Origin: JAEUOS01 sp046160545
GTDB taxonomy: Bacteria > Pseudomonadota > Gammaproteobacteria > Burkholderiales > JAEUOS01
Direction of reading: 5' to 3'
NCBI GenBank assembly: GCA_046160545.1
Contig: JBJXGS010000224.1
Span: 10,156 to 74,155, forward strand
Length of the DNA stretch: 64,000 nucleotides
Position 1 is the stretch's first letter. Every line of letters begins with the position of its first letter. The notes below the pieces were generated by a model that was given only the letters and a program-made list of their open reading frames with translations, did not search any database and was not told the DNA's origin. Below, one piece after another: positions 55,003 through 63,964 of the stretch. Made by a program: the position numbers and the translations under genes.

Positions 55003-57033
55003 ATGAGCGACGACGCCGTCAGGCTGCATCAGCCCGCAGCCGAGGTCAGCAGCGAGGCTCTCGCGCGCGCCGAGGAGATGATCGAGCGCGAAGAGGGCGC
55101 GCAGAACAAGCTCACGGGTTGGCTGGCGGCCTTTGTCACCACGGTCGCGATCGGCATGTCGGTGTTCCACCTCTACACTGCCTACGCGATCGTGCGTCCC
55201 GAGCACCTGCGCTCGATCCACGTCGCCCTGGTGTTGTTCCTGACCTTCCTCATTTTCCCCGTGGCGCGGCGCTACCGGCACCGCGTCATGTGGTGGGACT
55301 GGGCGCTTGCCGCGGCCGGCCTCGCCACCGCCGGCTACCTGATTGTCGGCGGCGATGGTTTTTTTGACCGCTCGATCGTCCCTAACGACTGGGATATCGT
55401 CTTCGGCGTCGCGCTGACGCTGTTGGTGCTCGAGGCGATGCGGCGCACCACCGGCTGGATCATGCCGTTTGTGACCCTCTGCTTCCTGTTGTACGCGTTC
55501 TTCGGCCAATATCTGCCGGCGCCCTGGACGCACAAGGGCTACGAGTTGCCGCGCATGGTCGGGCACATGTACATGACGCTGGAGGGCATCTACGGCACCG
55601 CGATCCAGGTGTCTTCGACGCTCATCATCCTCTTCACCATCTATGGTGCCTTCCTGCAGTTTTCGGGCGCCGGCAAGTTTTTCATCGACTTTTCCTTCGC
55701 CGCCATGGGCGGCAAGCCAACCGGCGCCGGGCGCACGGTGACGGTGGCGTCGTTCCTCTTGGGCGGGCCCTCCGGTTCCGGGGTGGCCACCACGGTGACG
55801 CTTGGCGCGGTCGCCGCACCCATGCTTGCCAAGGTCGGCTATGGCAAGAACGAGGCAGGCGGGCTCCTGGCCGCCGGCGGCCTGGGCGCGATCATTTCGC
55901 CGCCGGTGCTGGGTGCGGCGGCGTTTTTGATCGCCGAGTTCCTCAAGATCTCGTACCTCGATGTCCTGCTCATGGCGGTGATTCCCACCTGCCTGTACTA
56001 CCTGACGCTGTTCGTCATGGTCGAGATCGACACCCGCAAGCTTGGCATGAAGGACGCGGTGTTCGAGAAGGTGGAATCGGCCTTAAGTCTGACGCGCAAG
56101 TACTGGTTCCACTTTTTCTCGCTGGTGTCCATCGTCGGCTTCATGCTGATGGGTTTCTCGCCGGAACTCTCGGTTTTCTGGGCCACCGTGGTGTCGTTTG
56201 CCACCAGCTTTCTGCACCGCGATTGCGCGATGTTTTCGCATGACTTCCTGCGCGGGCGCGAATCCTTCGTCCGGGGCTTTTTCGGCTCGGCCTTCTTCAA
56301 GGCACTGGACAACGGTTCGCGCGCGGTGCTCAACGTAGCGGCCACCTGCGCCGGCGCCGGACTGATCGTGGGCGTGGTGACACTGACCGGCCTTGGACTC
56401 AAGTTCAGCTCCATCGTGCTCGCCTACGCTGGCAATTCGCTCCTGCTCACCGCTCTCTACACCGCGCTCATCGTCTGGATCGTTGGCCTGGCGGTGCCGG
56501 TGACAGCCAGCTACATCATCTGCGCGGTGATCGCGGCGCCGGCGCTGATCGCACTCAAGGTGCCGGAATTCGCGGCGCACATGTTCATCTTCTATTACGC
56601 GGTGTTGTCGGAGGTCTCGCCGCCGACGGCGCTGTCGCCCTTCGCCGCCGCCGCGATCACCGGCGGCGACCCGTACAAGACCACCCTGCAGTGCTGGAAA
56701 TACACCCTGCCGGCGTTCCTGGTGCCCTTCGTCTTCGTCCTCGACCCGTCAGGCACGGGTCTCCTCCTCACGGGTTCGTTCAAGACCCTTGCGGGCGCTG
56801 ATTGGACCTCGATCGCCCAGATCACCTTTACGACCGCGACCGGCATCCTGGCACTGGCGGGCTGCTTCCAGGGGTGGCTGTTCAAGCGCTGTCCGGGCTA
56901 TGAGCGGATGACGCTGCTGGCGGCAGGAGTTGCGCTGATCTACCCCGGCGCCGTATCGCACGGCATCGGTCTGGCGCTGGTGATCCTGGTGCTGATTTCG
57001 CAATGGCTACGCCGCGACCGCACGCGGGCCTGA
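55003..57033 (+). CDS. Fused TRAP transporter permease (4TM-12TM, DctQM type)
   Basis: A 676-residue inner-membrane protein with about 16-18 hydrophobic helices. The N-terminal small (DctQ-like) domain is followed by the large DctM-like domain with GGPSGSGVATTVTLGAVAAPMLAKVGYGK, GGLGAIISPPVLGAAAFLIAEF and EVSPPTALSPFAAAAITGGD. It belongs with the upstream TAXI receptor in a Na+- or H+-driven uptake system. It converges with the PhyH gene 28 nt away. Confidence 0.93.
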   Translation: MSDDAVRLHQPAAEVSSEALARAEEMIEREEGAQNKLTGWLAAFVTTVAIGMSVFHLYTAYAIVRPEHLRSIHVALVLFLTFLIFPVARRYRHRVMWWDWALAAAGLATAGYLIVGGDGFFDRSIVPNDWDIVFGVALTLLVLEAMRRTTGWIMPFVTLCFLLYAFFGQYLPAPWTHKGYELPRMVGHMYMTLEGIYGTAIQVSSTLIILFTIYGAFLQFSGAGKFFIDFSFAAMGGKPTGAGRTVTVASFLLGGPSGSGVATTVTLGAVAAPMLAKVGYGKNEAGGLLAAGGLGAIISPPVLGAAAFLIAEFLKISYLDVLLMAVIPTCLYYLTLFVMVEIDTRKLGMKDAVFEKVESALSLTRKYWFHFFSLVSIVGFMLMGFSPELSVFWATVVSFATSFLHRDCAMFSHDFLRGRESFVRGFFGSAFFKALDNGSRAVLNVAATCAGAGLIVGVVTLTGLGLKFSSIVLAYAGNSLLLTALYTALIVWIVGLAVPVTASYIICAVIAAPALIALKVPEFAAHMFIFYYAVLSEVSPPTALSPFAAAAITGGDPYKTTLQCWKYTLPAFLVPFVFVLDPSGTGLLLTGSFKTLAGADWTSIAQITFTTATGILALAGCFQGWLFKRCPGYERMTLLAAGVALIYPGAVSHGIGLALVILVLISQWLRRDRTRA

Positions 57034-57061
57034 TGGCCGCGGGCCCGTTGCGCGCCGCACC

Positions 57062-57889
57062 TTACGCCCAGTGCCCGACCTTGAAGTCATTGCGCCCGGT
57101 ACGGTCCTGACCGCGCAGCAACCATAGCGGCCGGGTTGCAAAGGCCGTTGAGACACCGGTGCCGCCAAGGCTGATGTTGCGCTCGAACACCGAGGTACCC
57201 GGCATGTAGCGCAGGGCAAGCCCGGTGCGCCGTTTGCCGGAAGTGTTCTTCGCAGCGCCGTGGATCAGGAAGACGTCGTGCATCGACATCTGCCCGGGCT
57301 CGAGCTCCAGCGCCACTTCGCTGGCCGGGTCGAAAAGGTCGTCGCGGGTCCGCATGGTGAGCGTCAGGTCATCGCGGTCTTCGCGCAGATGGGCGTGCGT
57401 GGTGCGCGCGGCGTGAGAACGCGGAATGACCTTCAGGCAGCCGTTATCGAGCACGGACTCCTCGAGCGCGACCCATACGGTACAAGTGGCAAGCGGGCGC
57501 ATCGGCCAGTAGTGGCCATCCTGATGCCAGGGGGTTTCGTACCCCTCGCGAGCCGGCTTGCAGAACATGTGCGCGCCCCACAGGATGATGTCCGGACCGA
57601 TTGCCGCTTCGACCAGGTCGAGGATGTCCGGGTCCATCGCCAGATCGAGAAAGATCTTGTTGCCCTGGACGCCTTCATCGTTCTTGCCATCGCCGTTGAC
57701 TCCCTGCCCGGGTTTGCGTTCCACATGGGCGCTGACCAGCTTTTCCGGACGCACGCCAGGGTTGTCGGCGATCAACTTGTCGAGCGCCGCCACCAGGCCC
57801 TGCATGCGCTCCTTGGGCAGGCGAAAGCGCGGAACCACGTAGCCTTCGAGCTGATAGTGGGCGACTTCTTGTTCGGTGAGGGTGGCCAT
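57062..57889 (-). CDS. Phytanoyl-CoA dioxygenase (PhyH) family protein
   Basis: A 275-residue Fe(II)/2-oxoglutarate oxygenase. The iron ligands are His122 and Asp124 (WHQDGHYWPM) and a distal His210 (FLIHGAAKN), with an Arg-rich 2-oxoglutarate site nearby (GKRRTGLALRYMPG). It is complete. PhyH proteins hydroxylate many small substrates. It lies between the TRAP transporter (convergent) and coxE (67 nt upstream, same strand), so it may belong to the cox-region pathway. The substrate is unknown. Confidence 0.88.
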   Translation of the reverse strand: MATLTEQEVAHYQLEGYVVPRFRLPKERMQGLVAALDKLIADNPGVRPEKLVSAHVERKPGQGVNGDGKNDEGVQGNKIFLDLAMDPDILDLVEAAIGPDIILWGAHMFCKPAREGYETPWHQDGHYWPMRPLATCTVWVALEESVLDNGCLKVIPRSHAARTTHAHLREDRDDLTLTMRTRDDLFDPASEVALELEPGQMSMHDVFLIHGAAKNTSGKRRTGLALRYMPGTSVFERNISLGGTGVSTAFATRPLWLLRGQDRTGRNDFKVGHWA

Positions 57890-57955
57890 GGCTGGAGCGG
57901 AGCGGAAGGTGAGGGAAGGAGTTGGCGCAGTGTCGGGCAGGCCCTGCCGCGTGGT

Positions 57956-59170
57956 TCAGCTGGTGGAACCGGATCGCATGTGTCTTGCGGCGCGTCGGTC
58001 ACGGTTCGGCGACCCGGCCAATGCACGGCCCAGGTCCTTGAGCGACTCCAGATTATGCGCCGGCAGGAAGGCCGCGACATGCGGCAGGATCGCGCGTATG
58101 CCGGCGGCGCGCGGCTCGAAGCCGTCGTAGCGCAAGAGCGGGTTCAGCCAGACGATGCGCCGCGCCATGCGCGCCAGACGCGCGGCTTCTTCGGCAAGCG
58201 CGCCGTTCTCGTCGCGCTCCAGCCCGTCGGTAAGCAGCAGCACGGCGGCGTTGCCGGTCAGTACCCGGCGCGCGTGCACGCGGTTGAATTCGGCCAGGCA
58301 GGTGGTGAGCCGCGTGCCGCCGTTCCAGTCCTTGACCACCGCATTGGCCGCGTCGATGGCGGCGTCGGCGTCGCGGTGCTTCAGGCAGCGCGTGATCGAG
58401 GTCAGGCGCGTGCCCATGGTGAAGACCGCGACGTTGGCGCGCGCGCGGGTCAGCGCGTGCACCCAGTGCAGGAACAGGCGCGAGTAGCGCTGCATCGAAC
58501 CCGACACATCGATCAGCACCGTGAGCGGAGCGTCGCGGCGCGCGCGGCGGCGCCAGGCGAGTTGCCCCGCGAACGGGTCGCGCGCACCGTGGCGGGCCAT
58601 CGCGCGCAGGTCAAGAGCGCCGCGCGGCGATGATTCGAAGCGCCGCGTGACAAGCGGCGGGATCGGCAGCGGGGTCCGTTCGGCAAGCTTCTTGGCCAGC
58701 GCGAATTCCTCCGCGCTCATGGACTCGAAGTCGGCTTTCTGCAGGCGTTCGCGATCCGAGAAGGTGAGCACCGTGTCGATGTCGATCTTCTCCTCGGCCG
58801 GCGGTGGTGCCGACTTGGGCGGAGCCGGCTGCTGCGTGCCGGCCAGTGCATCGGCGATGCGTTGCGAGCGCTTTTCGCGTTCCATGGATCCGCGCCCCTG
58901 GATCTTGGGCAGGGTCAGATACATGAGACGCTCGAAGAGCTTGGGGTCGCGCCAGAAGGCCGCAAAGGCGGCGTCGAAGACGGCCTGGTGCTCGTGCCGG
59001 TCGATCAGCACCGCTGACAACGCTGCGTGCACGCGCACACGGTCGTCCAGCCCGGCAGCTTCGATCGCGTGCAGCGCAGTCACCACACGGTCCGGGCCAA
59101 CCGGCAGTCCGGCGGCACGCAGCACCCGCGCGAAGTGGGTGACGTTCTCGGCCAGCCGGCCCTGTGTCAT
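57956..59170 (-). CDS. coxE: CoxE-like VWA-domain protein
   Basis: A 404-residue von Willebrand A protein with the MIDAS motif DVSGSM at 221-226 and the CoxE-family regions RFESSPRGALDLRAM and GGTRLTTCLAEFNR. It starts at ATG 59170, 10 nt after coxD. In Oligotropha, CoxE works with the AAA+ ATPase CoxD in maturing the CuMoO2 centre of CO dehydrogenase. Here the partner CoxL is form II, so the role is probably general Mo-cofactor or sulfuration-type maturation. Confidence 0.9.
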   Translation of the reverse strand: MTQGRLAENVTHFARVLRAAGLPVGPDRVVTALHAIEAAGLDDRVRVHAALSAVLIDRHEHQAVFDAAFAAFWRDPKLFERLMYLTLPKIQGRGSMEREKRSQRIADALAGTQQPAPPKSAPPPAEEKIDIDTVLTFSDRERLQKADFESMSAEEFALAKKLAERTPLPIPPLVTRRFESSPRGALDLRAMARHGARDPFAGQLAWRRRARRDAPLTVLIDVSGSMQRYSRLFLHWVHALTRARANVAVFTMGTRLTSITRCLKHRDADAAIDAANAVVKDWNGGTRLTTCLAEFNRVHARRVLTGNAAVLLLTDGLERDENGALAEEAARLARMARRIVWLNPLLRYDGFEPRAAGIRAILPHVAAFLPAHNLESLKDLGRALAGSPNRDRRAARHMRSGSTS

Positions 59171-59180
59171 CGGTCGTCGC

Positions 59181-60122
59181 TCAGCGCAGGATCGCTGCCG
59201 CGCGCAACTCGTCGATGATGCGCGCACCCTCGCCTTGCATGACGAGCTCGACATCCTCCTGGTACTTGAGCAGCACGCCCAGGGTGTCGCGCACCGAGTC
59301 CGGGTCCAGCGCCAGCACATTCAGTGCGGTCAGTGCGTTGACCCAGTCGATGGTTTCGGCCACGCCCGGCAACTTGAAGAGTTCGACTCGGCGCATGCGC
59401 TGCACGAACTCGACCGCCTGGCGCGAGAGCGCCTCGGCCGCGCCGGGCGCCTTGCGACGCACGATCTCCAGCTCGCGGTGCACATCGGGAAACTCGACCC
59501 AGTGATACAGGCAGCGGCGTTTCAACGCGTCGCGGATCTCGCGCGTGCGGTTCGAAGTGATGATCACGCGCGGCGGGTGCTCTGCGCGGATGGTGCCCAG
59601 TTCGGGAACGGTGATCTGGTATTCGGCCAGGATCTCCAGCAGATAGGCTTCGAAGGGTTCGTCGGCACGGTCGAGTTCGTCGATCAGGAGTACCGGTGAC
59701 TTCGGCTGGGTGAGCGCCTTGAGCAGCGGGCGCTCGATGAGCATCTCGCGGCGGTACAGGTCGCGCGCCAGCGCGGCGCGGTCGGTCGCATGCGCCGCTT
59801 CGGCCATGCGGATTTCCATCAACTGGCGTGCCGCGTTCCACTCGTAGGCGGCTTCGGCGACCCCCAGCCCCTCATAGCACTGCAGGCGGATCAGCGGCGT
59901 GCCTTCGAGATTGGCCAGCACCTTGGCAAGCTCGGTCTTGCCGACCCCGGCCTCGCCTTCCAGAAACAGCGGGCGCTGCATGACCCGCGCCAGGTGCAGC
60001 ACGGTGGCCAGGCGGTCGTCGCAGACATAGTCCTGGGCGGCCAGTTGCTCCTTGAGTTGCGCGATGGCGTCGATGATGCACGCTCCTTTGCGGCAATAAA
60101 AAGGCGGGAACCCGATGCGCAT
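59181..60122 (-). CDS. coxD: CoxD-like MoxR AAA+ ATPase (start uncertain)
   Basis: A 313-residue MoxR-family ATPase if the ATG at 60122 is used, with Walker A GEAGVGKT (56-63), Walker B LLIDELDRAD and the sensor ITSNRTREI. Family members begin near IDAIAQLKEQL, but no ATG, GTG or TTG lies there in frame: the codons are ATC ATC (60072-60077), preceded by AAAGGAG. ATG 60122 itself falls in the loop of the terminator at 60102-60143. Its partner coxE follows after 10 nt. The function is as in CoxDE maturation. Confidence 0.86.
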   Translation of the reverse strand: MRIGFPPFYCRKGACIIDAIAQLKEQLAAQDYVCDDRLATVLHLARVMQRPLFLEGEAGVGKTELAKVLANLEGTPLIRLQCYEGLGVAEAAYEWNAARQLMEIRMAEAAHATDRAALARDLYRREMLIERPLLKALTQPKSPVLLIDELDRADEPFEAYLLEILAEYQITVPELGTIRAEHPPRVIITSNRTREIRDALKRRCLYHWVEFPDVHRELEIVRRKAPGAAEALSRQAVEFVQRMRRVELFKLPGVAETIDWVNALTALNVLALDPDSVRDTLGVLLKYQEDVELVMQGEGARIIDELRAAAILR

Positions 60123-60143
60123 TAACGCGCCGGATTCCCGCCT
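60097..60143 (-). terminator. Intrinsic terminator after coxM
   Basis: On the minus strand AGGCGGGAA pairs with TTCCCGCCT (60102-60143, 9 bp), extended by CCG/CGG and a GCGC/GCGC inner stem, followed by TTTTTATT (60095-60101). It lies 22 nt past the coxM stop. It should end or attenuate the coxSLM transcript, reducing coxDE expression. The apparent coxD ATG is in its loop. Confidence 0.87.
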
Positions 60144-60164
60144 GATGACGGGAAGTCGGGGAGT

Positions 60165-60956
60165 TTAGCCCAGCGCCTTGGCCACCGCGCGCCCTGCCAT
60201 CTCGACCACCATCGCGGCGCGGTATTCGGCCGAGCCGTGCAGGTCGCTATTCATGCCGGCTGCGGAAAGCTTGACCGCGGCCGCAGCTGCCGGCGTGAAG
60301 TTGGCCGAGAGCGCCGCCTCGAGCTCGGTGCAGCGAAACGCGTGTGCCTTGGCACCGGTCACCCCGACTCGCACGCTGGCGCCGAACTTGGCGACGAACA
60401 CCCCGACCAAGGCAAAGCGCGAGGCGGGCTGCTTCATTTTCACGTAGGCCGCGCGTTCCGGGACCGGAAACTCGACCGAGGTGATGAGTTCCCCTGGCGC
60501 CAGCGCGGTCTCGAAAAGACCGGTGAAGAAGCCGTCACCGGCGATCACGCGCTGGTTGGCGCGCACCGTTGCTCCAAGGGCCAGCACCGCCGACGGGTAA
60601 CAGGCCGCCGGATCGGCATTGGCCAGCGACCCGCCCAGGGTGCCCTGATTTCTCACCATGGCATCACCAATGCCGCCAGCCAGTTCCGCCAGCGCCGGGA
60701 TGGCACGGCGCACGTCGGCGGAGCGTGCCACTTCCGAATGCCGCGCCATCGCGCCGATGATCACCTTGCCACCGGCGACGCTGATGCCCTTCAATTCGGC
60801 GATGCCATTCAAGTCAACCAGGGTGCCGGGCTGCGCCAGGCGCAGTTTCATGGCCTGCACCAGGCTCTGGCCACCCGCCAGGTACTTGGCTTCGCCCTTG
60901 GCAGCGGCGATGGCGGCTGCGCTGGTCGACGGATTCTGATAAGTGAATGCGTACAT
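60165..60956 (-). CDS. coxM: Aerobic CO dehydrogenase-type medium (FAD) subunit CoxM
   Basis: A 263-residue FAD-binding subunit of a molybdenum hydroxylase. FAD motifs are AGGQS (27-31) and TLGGSLANADPA (105-116). MVRNQGTLGG and the C-terminal CO_deh_flav_C region are intact. It passes electrons from the CoxS Fe-S clusters to an acceptor. It starts at ATG 60956, 16 nt after coxL, and is the last gene before the terminator. Confidence 0.94.
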   Translation of the reverse strand: MYAFTYQNPSTSAAAIAAAKGEAKYLAGGQSLVQAMKLRLAQPGTLVDLNGIAELKGISVAGGKVIIGAMARHSEVARSADVRRAIPALAELAGGIGDAMVRNQGTLGGSLANADPAACYPSAVLALGATVRANQRVIAGDGFFTGLFETALAPGELITSVEFPVPERAAYVKMKQPASRFALVGVFVAKFGASVRVGVTGAKAHAFRCTELEAALSANFTPAAAAAVKLSAAGMNSDLHGSAEYRAAMVVEMAGRAVAKALG

Positions 60957-60972
60957 GTTGTCTCCTTGTCGG

Positions 60973-63330
60973 TTACACGCTGCCCTGCGCGATGCGCCAG
61001 ACCGTCTCCGGCGTGGCGGGCATGGGCAGGTCGCGCACACCCAGCGCATCGGTGATCGCGTTGATGAGGGCAGGCGGGGCGCCGATGGCGCCGGCCTCGC
61101 CGCAGCCCTTGACTCCCAGCGGATTGTGCGAGCAGGGCGTGACGCAGGTGTCGACCTTGAAGCTCGGCAGGTCGTCGGCACGCGGCATGGCGTAGTCCAT
61201 GTACGAGCCGGAGAGCAGCTGCCCGGTCTCCTTGTCATAGACGCAGTTCTCCAGGAGCGCCTGGCCGATGCCCTGGGCGATGCCACCGTGCACCTGTCCC
61301 TCGACGATCATCGGGTTGACGATATTGCCGAAGTCGTCGACCGCGGTGAACGAACAGATCTCGACCTGTCCGGTGCGGGGATCGACCTCGACCTCGCACA
61401 CGTACGAGCCGGCCGGGAAGGTGAAGTTGGCAGGGTCGTAGAACGCGTTTTCGTTCAGGCCCGGCTCCAGCTTGTCCAGCGGATAGTTGTGCGGGACGTA
61501 GGCCGTGAGCGTCACCGAACCCCATGGCACCTTCTTGTCGGTGCCGGCCACCTTGAATTCGCCGTTCTCGAAGACGATGTCGGTGTCCGACGCTTCGAGC
61601 AGATGCGCGGCGATCTTCTTGCCCTTGGCGATGACCTTGTCGACCGCCTTGACGATCGCGGTACCGCCGACAGCGAGCGAGCGGCTGCCGTAGGTGCCCA
61701 TGCCGAAGAGGACGCGCCCGGTGTCGCCGTGCACGATCTCGACGTTCTCGACCGGAATGCCCAGCTTGGCGGCGACGACCTGAGCAAAGGTGGTTTCGTG
61801 CCCCTGGCCGTGGCTGTGCGATCCGGTAAAGACCGTGACGGTCCCGGTCGGGTGCACGCGGATCTCACCGGCCTCAAACAGGCCGGCCCGTGCGCCCAGG
61901 GCACCGGCCACGTTGGAGGGCGCGATGCCGCAGGCCTCGATGTAGCAGGAGTAGCCCAGGCCGCGCTTCTTGCCCTTGGCAGCCGAAGCGGCCTTGCGCG
62001 CCGGGAAGCCCGCCACATCGGCCAGCTTGATCGCCTTGGTGAGCGTGGCGTCGTAATCGCCCACGTCATAGGTCAGACCGACCGGGGTGGCGTAGGGGAA
62101 AGTCTTGATGAAGTTGCGCCGGCGGATCTCCACCGGGTCGATCTTCATTTCGCGCGCGCACTGCTCGACGATGCGCTCGACCAGGTAGGTCGCCTCGGGG
62201 CGTCCGGCGCCGCGATAGGCGTCGACCGGCGCGGTGTTGGTGAAGACGGCCTTGACCTCGGCGTAGACCGCCGGGGTCTTGTACTGGCCCGACAGGAGCG
62301 TCGCGTAAAGAATGGTCGGCACGCAGGAGGCGAAGGTCGAGAGGTAGGCCCCCATGTTGGCCGTGGTTGCGACCCGCAAGGCGAGGAAGTTGCCGTCCCG
62401 GTCCATGGCCATCTCGGCGGTCGTCACGTGATCGCGACCGTGGGCATCGGAGAGGAAGGATTCGCTGCGCTCGGCGGTCCACTTGATCGGCCGGCCGACA
62501 CGCTTGGAAGCCCACACCAGAGCCACATCCTCGGCGTAGAGGAAGATCTTCGAGCCGAAGCCGCCACCCACATCAGGCGCGATGACGCGCACCTTGGATT
62601 CCGGCAGTCCCAGCACGAAGGCGCACATGAGCAGGCGCTCGACGTGCGGGTTCTGGTTGGCCACGTGCAGCGTGTAGCTGTCATCATGCTTGGTGTAGGA
62701 GGCGATGGCGGCGCGCGGCTCCATCGCGTTGGGCACCAGGCGATTGTTGATGAAGGAAAGCTTGGTAACGTGTGCGGCGCCGCCGAAGGCGGCGTCGACG
62801 GCGGCCTTGTCGCCATGACCCCAGTCGTAGCAGACGTTGCCGGGCACGTCGTCGTGCACCAGCGATGCCGCGCCGGCGGCAGTTGCGGTATCGGCTACCG
62901 CCGGCAGCACCTCGTAGTCGACCTCGATGAGTTCGCAGGCGTCGCGCGCCTGCCAGGCATTCTCGGCCACCACCAGGGCGACCTGGTCGCCAACGTAGCG
63001 CACCTTGCCCTGCGCCAGCGCCGGGTGCGGCGGCTCCTTCATGGGCGAGCCGTCCTTGTTGTTGATCAGCCAGCCGCAGGGCAGCCCGCCGACCTTGGCT
63101 TCGGCCAGGTCGGCACCGGTGAAGATCGCCACCACGCCAGGGGCCTGGCGCGCGCGGTCGAGCTTGATGGAGCGGATGCGGGCGTGCGCGTGCGGCGAAC
63201 GCAGGAACACGCCGGCGGTCTGGCCGTGCAGCGTGATGTCGTCGGTGTACTGCCCGGCGCCGGTCAGGAAGCGCTGGTCCTCGCGCCGCAAGAGCGGTTT
63301 GCCGATCGGGCTCATGGACATGTCGGTCAT
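60973..63330 (-). CDS. coxL: Molybdenum hydroxylase large subunit, form II CoxL type
   Basis: A 785-residue molybdopterin-cytosine-dinucleotide subunit. The active-site loop reads AYRGAGR (371-377), the form II signature; form I CO dehydrogenases have AYRCSFR with the Cu-binding Cys, which is absent. The Mo-cofactor-binding GGGFGSK is at 255-261, and the catalytic Glu is at 745 (GEAG). It therefore oxidises an unknown small substrate; CO oxidation is possible but not proven for form II. Start ATG 63330 is 13 nt after coxS. Confidence 0.93.
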   Translation of the reverse strand: MTDMSMSPIGKPLLRREDQRFLTGAGQYTDDITLHGQTAGVFLRSPHAHARIRSIKLDRARQAPGVVAIFTGADLAEAKVGGLPCGWLINNKDGSPMKEPPHPALAQGKVRYVGDQVALVVAENAWQARDACELIEVDYEVLPAVADTATAAGAASLVHDDVPGNVCYDWGHGDKAAVDAAFGGAAHVTKLSFINNRLVPNAMEPRAAIASYTKHDDSYTLHVANQNPHVERLLMCAFVLGLPESKVRVIAPDVGGGFGSKIFLYAEDVALVWASKRVGRPIKWTAERSESFLSDAHGRDHVTTAEMAMDRDGNFLALRVATTANMGAYLSTFASCVPTILYATLLSGQYKTPAVYAEVKAVFTNTAPVDAYRGAGRPEATYLVERIVEQCAREMKIDPVEIRRRNFIKTFPYATPVGLTYDVGDYDATLTKAIKLADVAGFPARKAASAAKGKKRGLGYSCYIEACGIAPSNVAGALGARAGLFEAGEIRVHPTGTVTVFTGSHSHGQGHETTFAQVVAAKLGIPVENVEIVHGDTGRVLFGMGTYGSRSLAVGGTAIVKAVDKVIAKGKKIAAHLLEASDTDIVFENGEFKVAGTDKKVPWGSVTLTAYVPHNYPLDKLEPGLNENAFYDPANFTFPAGSYVCEVEVDPRTGQVEICSFTAVDDFGNIVNPMIVEGQVHGGIAQGIGQALLENCVYDKETGQLLSGSYMDYAMPRADDLPSFKVDTCVTPCSHNPLGVKGCGEAGAIGAPPALINAITDALGVRDLPMPATPETVWRIAQGSV

Positions 63331-63343
63331 GGGATCGTCCTTC

Positions 63344-63811
63344 CTACATTTGGGCGGCGGCCTGGGCGACCGCGCGCACGATGTTGTGGTACCCGGTGCA
63401 ACGGCAGATATTGCCGTCCAGCCCCGCGCGGATTTGCGCTTCGCTAGGCTTGGGATTGTCGGCGAGGAGCTGGCAGGCGGCCATCACCATGCCGGTGGTG
63501 CAAAAGCCGCACTGCAGCCCGTGGCAATCGCGGAACGCCTCCTGCATGGGATGCATCTTCCCGTCACGCCCGGGCAAGCCCTCGATGGTGGTGATGTTGG
63601 CCCCCGCGGCCTGCACCGCGAGCATCGAGCAGGCCTTGACCGCACGCCCGTTCATGTGGATGGTGCACGCCCCGCACTGAGCGGTGTCGCAGCCGACATG
63701 GGTGCCGGTCAGCTGCAGGTTTTCACGGATGAACTGGACCAACAGCGTGCGCGGGTCGATCGACGCCGACACGGGCTTGCCGTTGACCGTCATGGAGACG
63801 GAAACCGTCAT
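63344..63811 (-). CDS. coxS: Molybdenum hydroxylase small (2Fe-2S) subunit CoxS
   Basis: A 155-residue subunit with two [2Fe-2S] clusters. The plant-ferredoxin cluster uses Cys41, 46, 49 and 61 (GCDTAQCGAC), and the proximal cluster Cys101, 104, 136 and 138 (QCGFCTTGMV, NICRCTGY). The start is ATG 63811 with AAGGAG 6 nt upstream. It is the first gene of coxSLM, with a leader of about 150 nt that contains several inverted repeats. Confidence 0.95.
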   Translation of the reverse strand: MTVSVSMTVNGKPVSASIDPRTLLVQFIRENLQLTGTHVGCDTAQCGACTIHMNGRAVKACSMLAVQAAGANITTIEGLPGRDGKMHPMQEAFRDCHGLQCGFCTTGMVMAACQLLADNPKPSEAQIRAGLDGNICRCTGYHNIVRAVAQAAAQM

Positions 63812-63848
63812 GGGCTTCTCCTTCGGTGAATTTTCTTGATCGCGTCGC

Positions 63849-63918
63849 TGGCCGGGCGGCCAACGGCGCGGGTGGTCTGACAGAGCGCTGTCCGTCACAC
63901 GGGCCATCCCGGGATGGC
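63849..63918. promoter_or_regulatory. Cluster of three inverted repeats in the coxS leader
   Basis: TGGCC-GGGC-GGCCA (63849-63862), GACAG-AGCG-CTGTC (63879-63892) and the perfect 16-bp palindrome GCCATCCCGGGATGGC (63903-63918) lie in a row between the predicted coxS promoter and its start codon. They could be operators for a substrate-responsive regulator or hairpins of a structured RNA leader such as a molybdenum-cofactor-sensing element. No regulator gene is in the window. Confidence 0.5.
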
Positions 63919-63964
63919 GTGATGCCTTGCGGGTGAATTGCGTGAAACGTGAAACGCGGACGCG

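Noticed and set aside
60973..63330. Calling CoxL a proven carbon monoxide dehydrogenase
   Set aside because: The active-site loop is form II (AYRGAGR) and lacks the copper-binding Cys of form I enzymes.
60943..63447. Long plus-strand open frame of more than 800 codons opposite coxL
   Set aside because: It is antisense to a gene with clear motifs and has no recognisable domain; long antisense frames are common in high-GC DNA.
63910..63935. Sigma-54-like TGGC...TTGC element near coxS
   Set aside because: GG and GC are separated by 11 rather than 10 nt, and it is oriented away from coxS.
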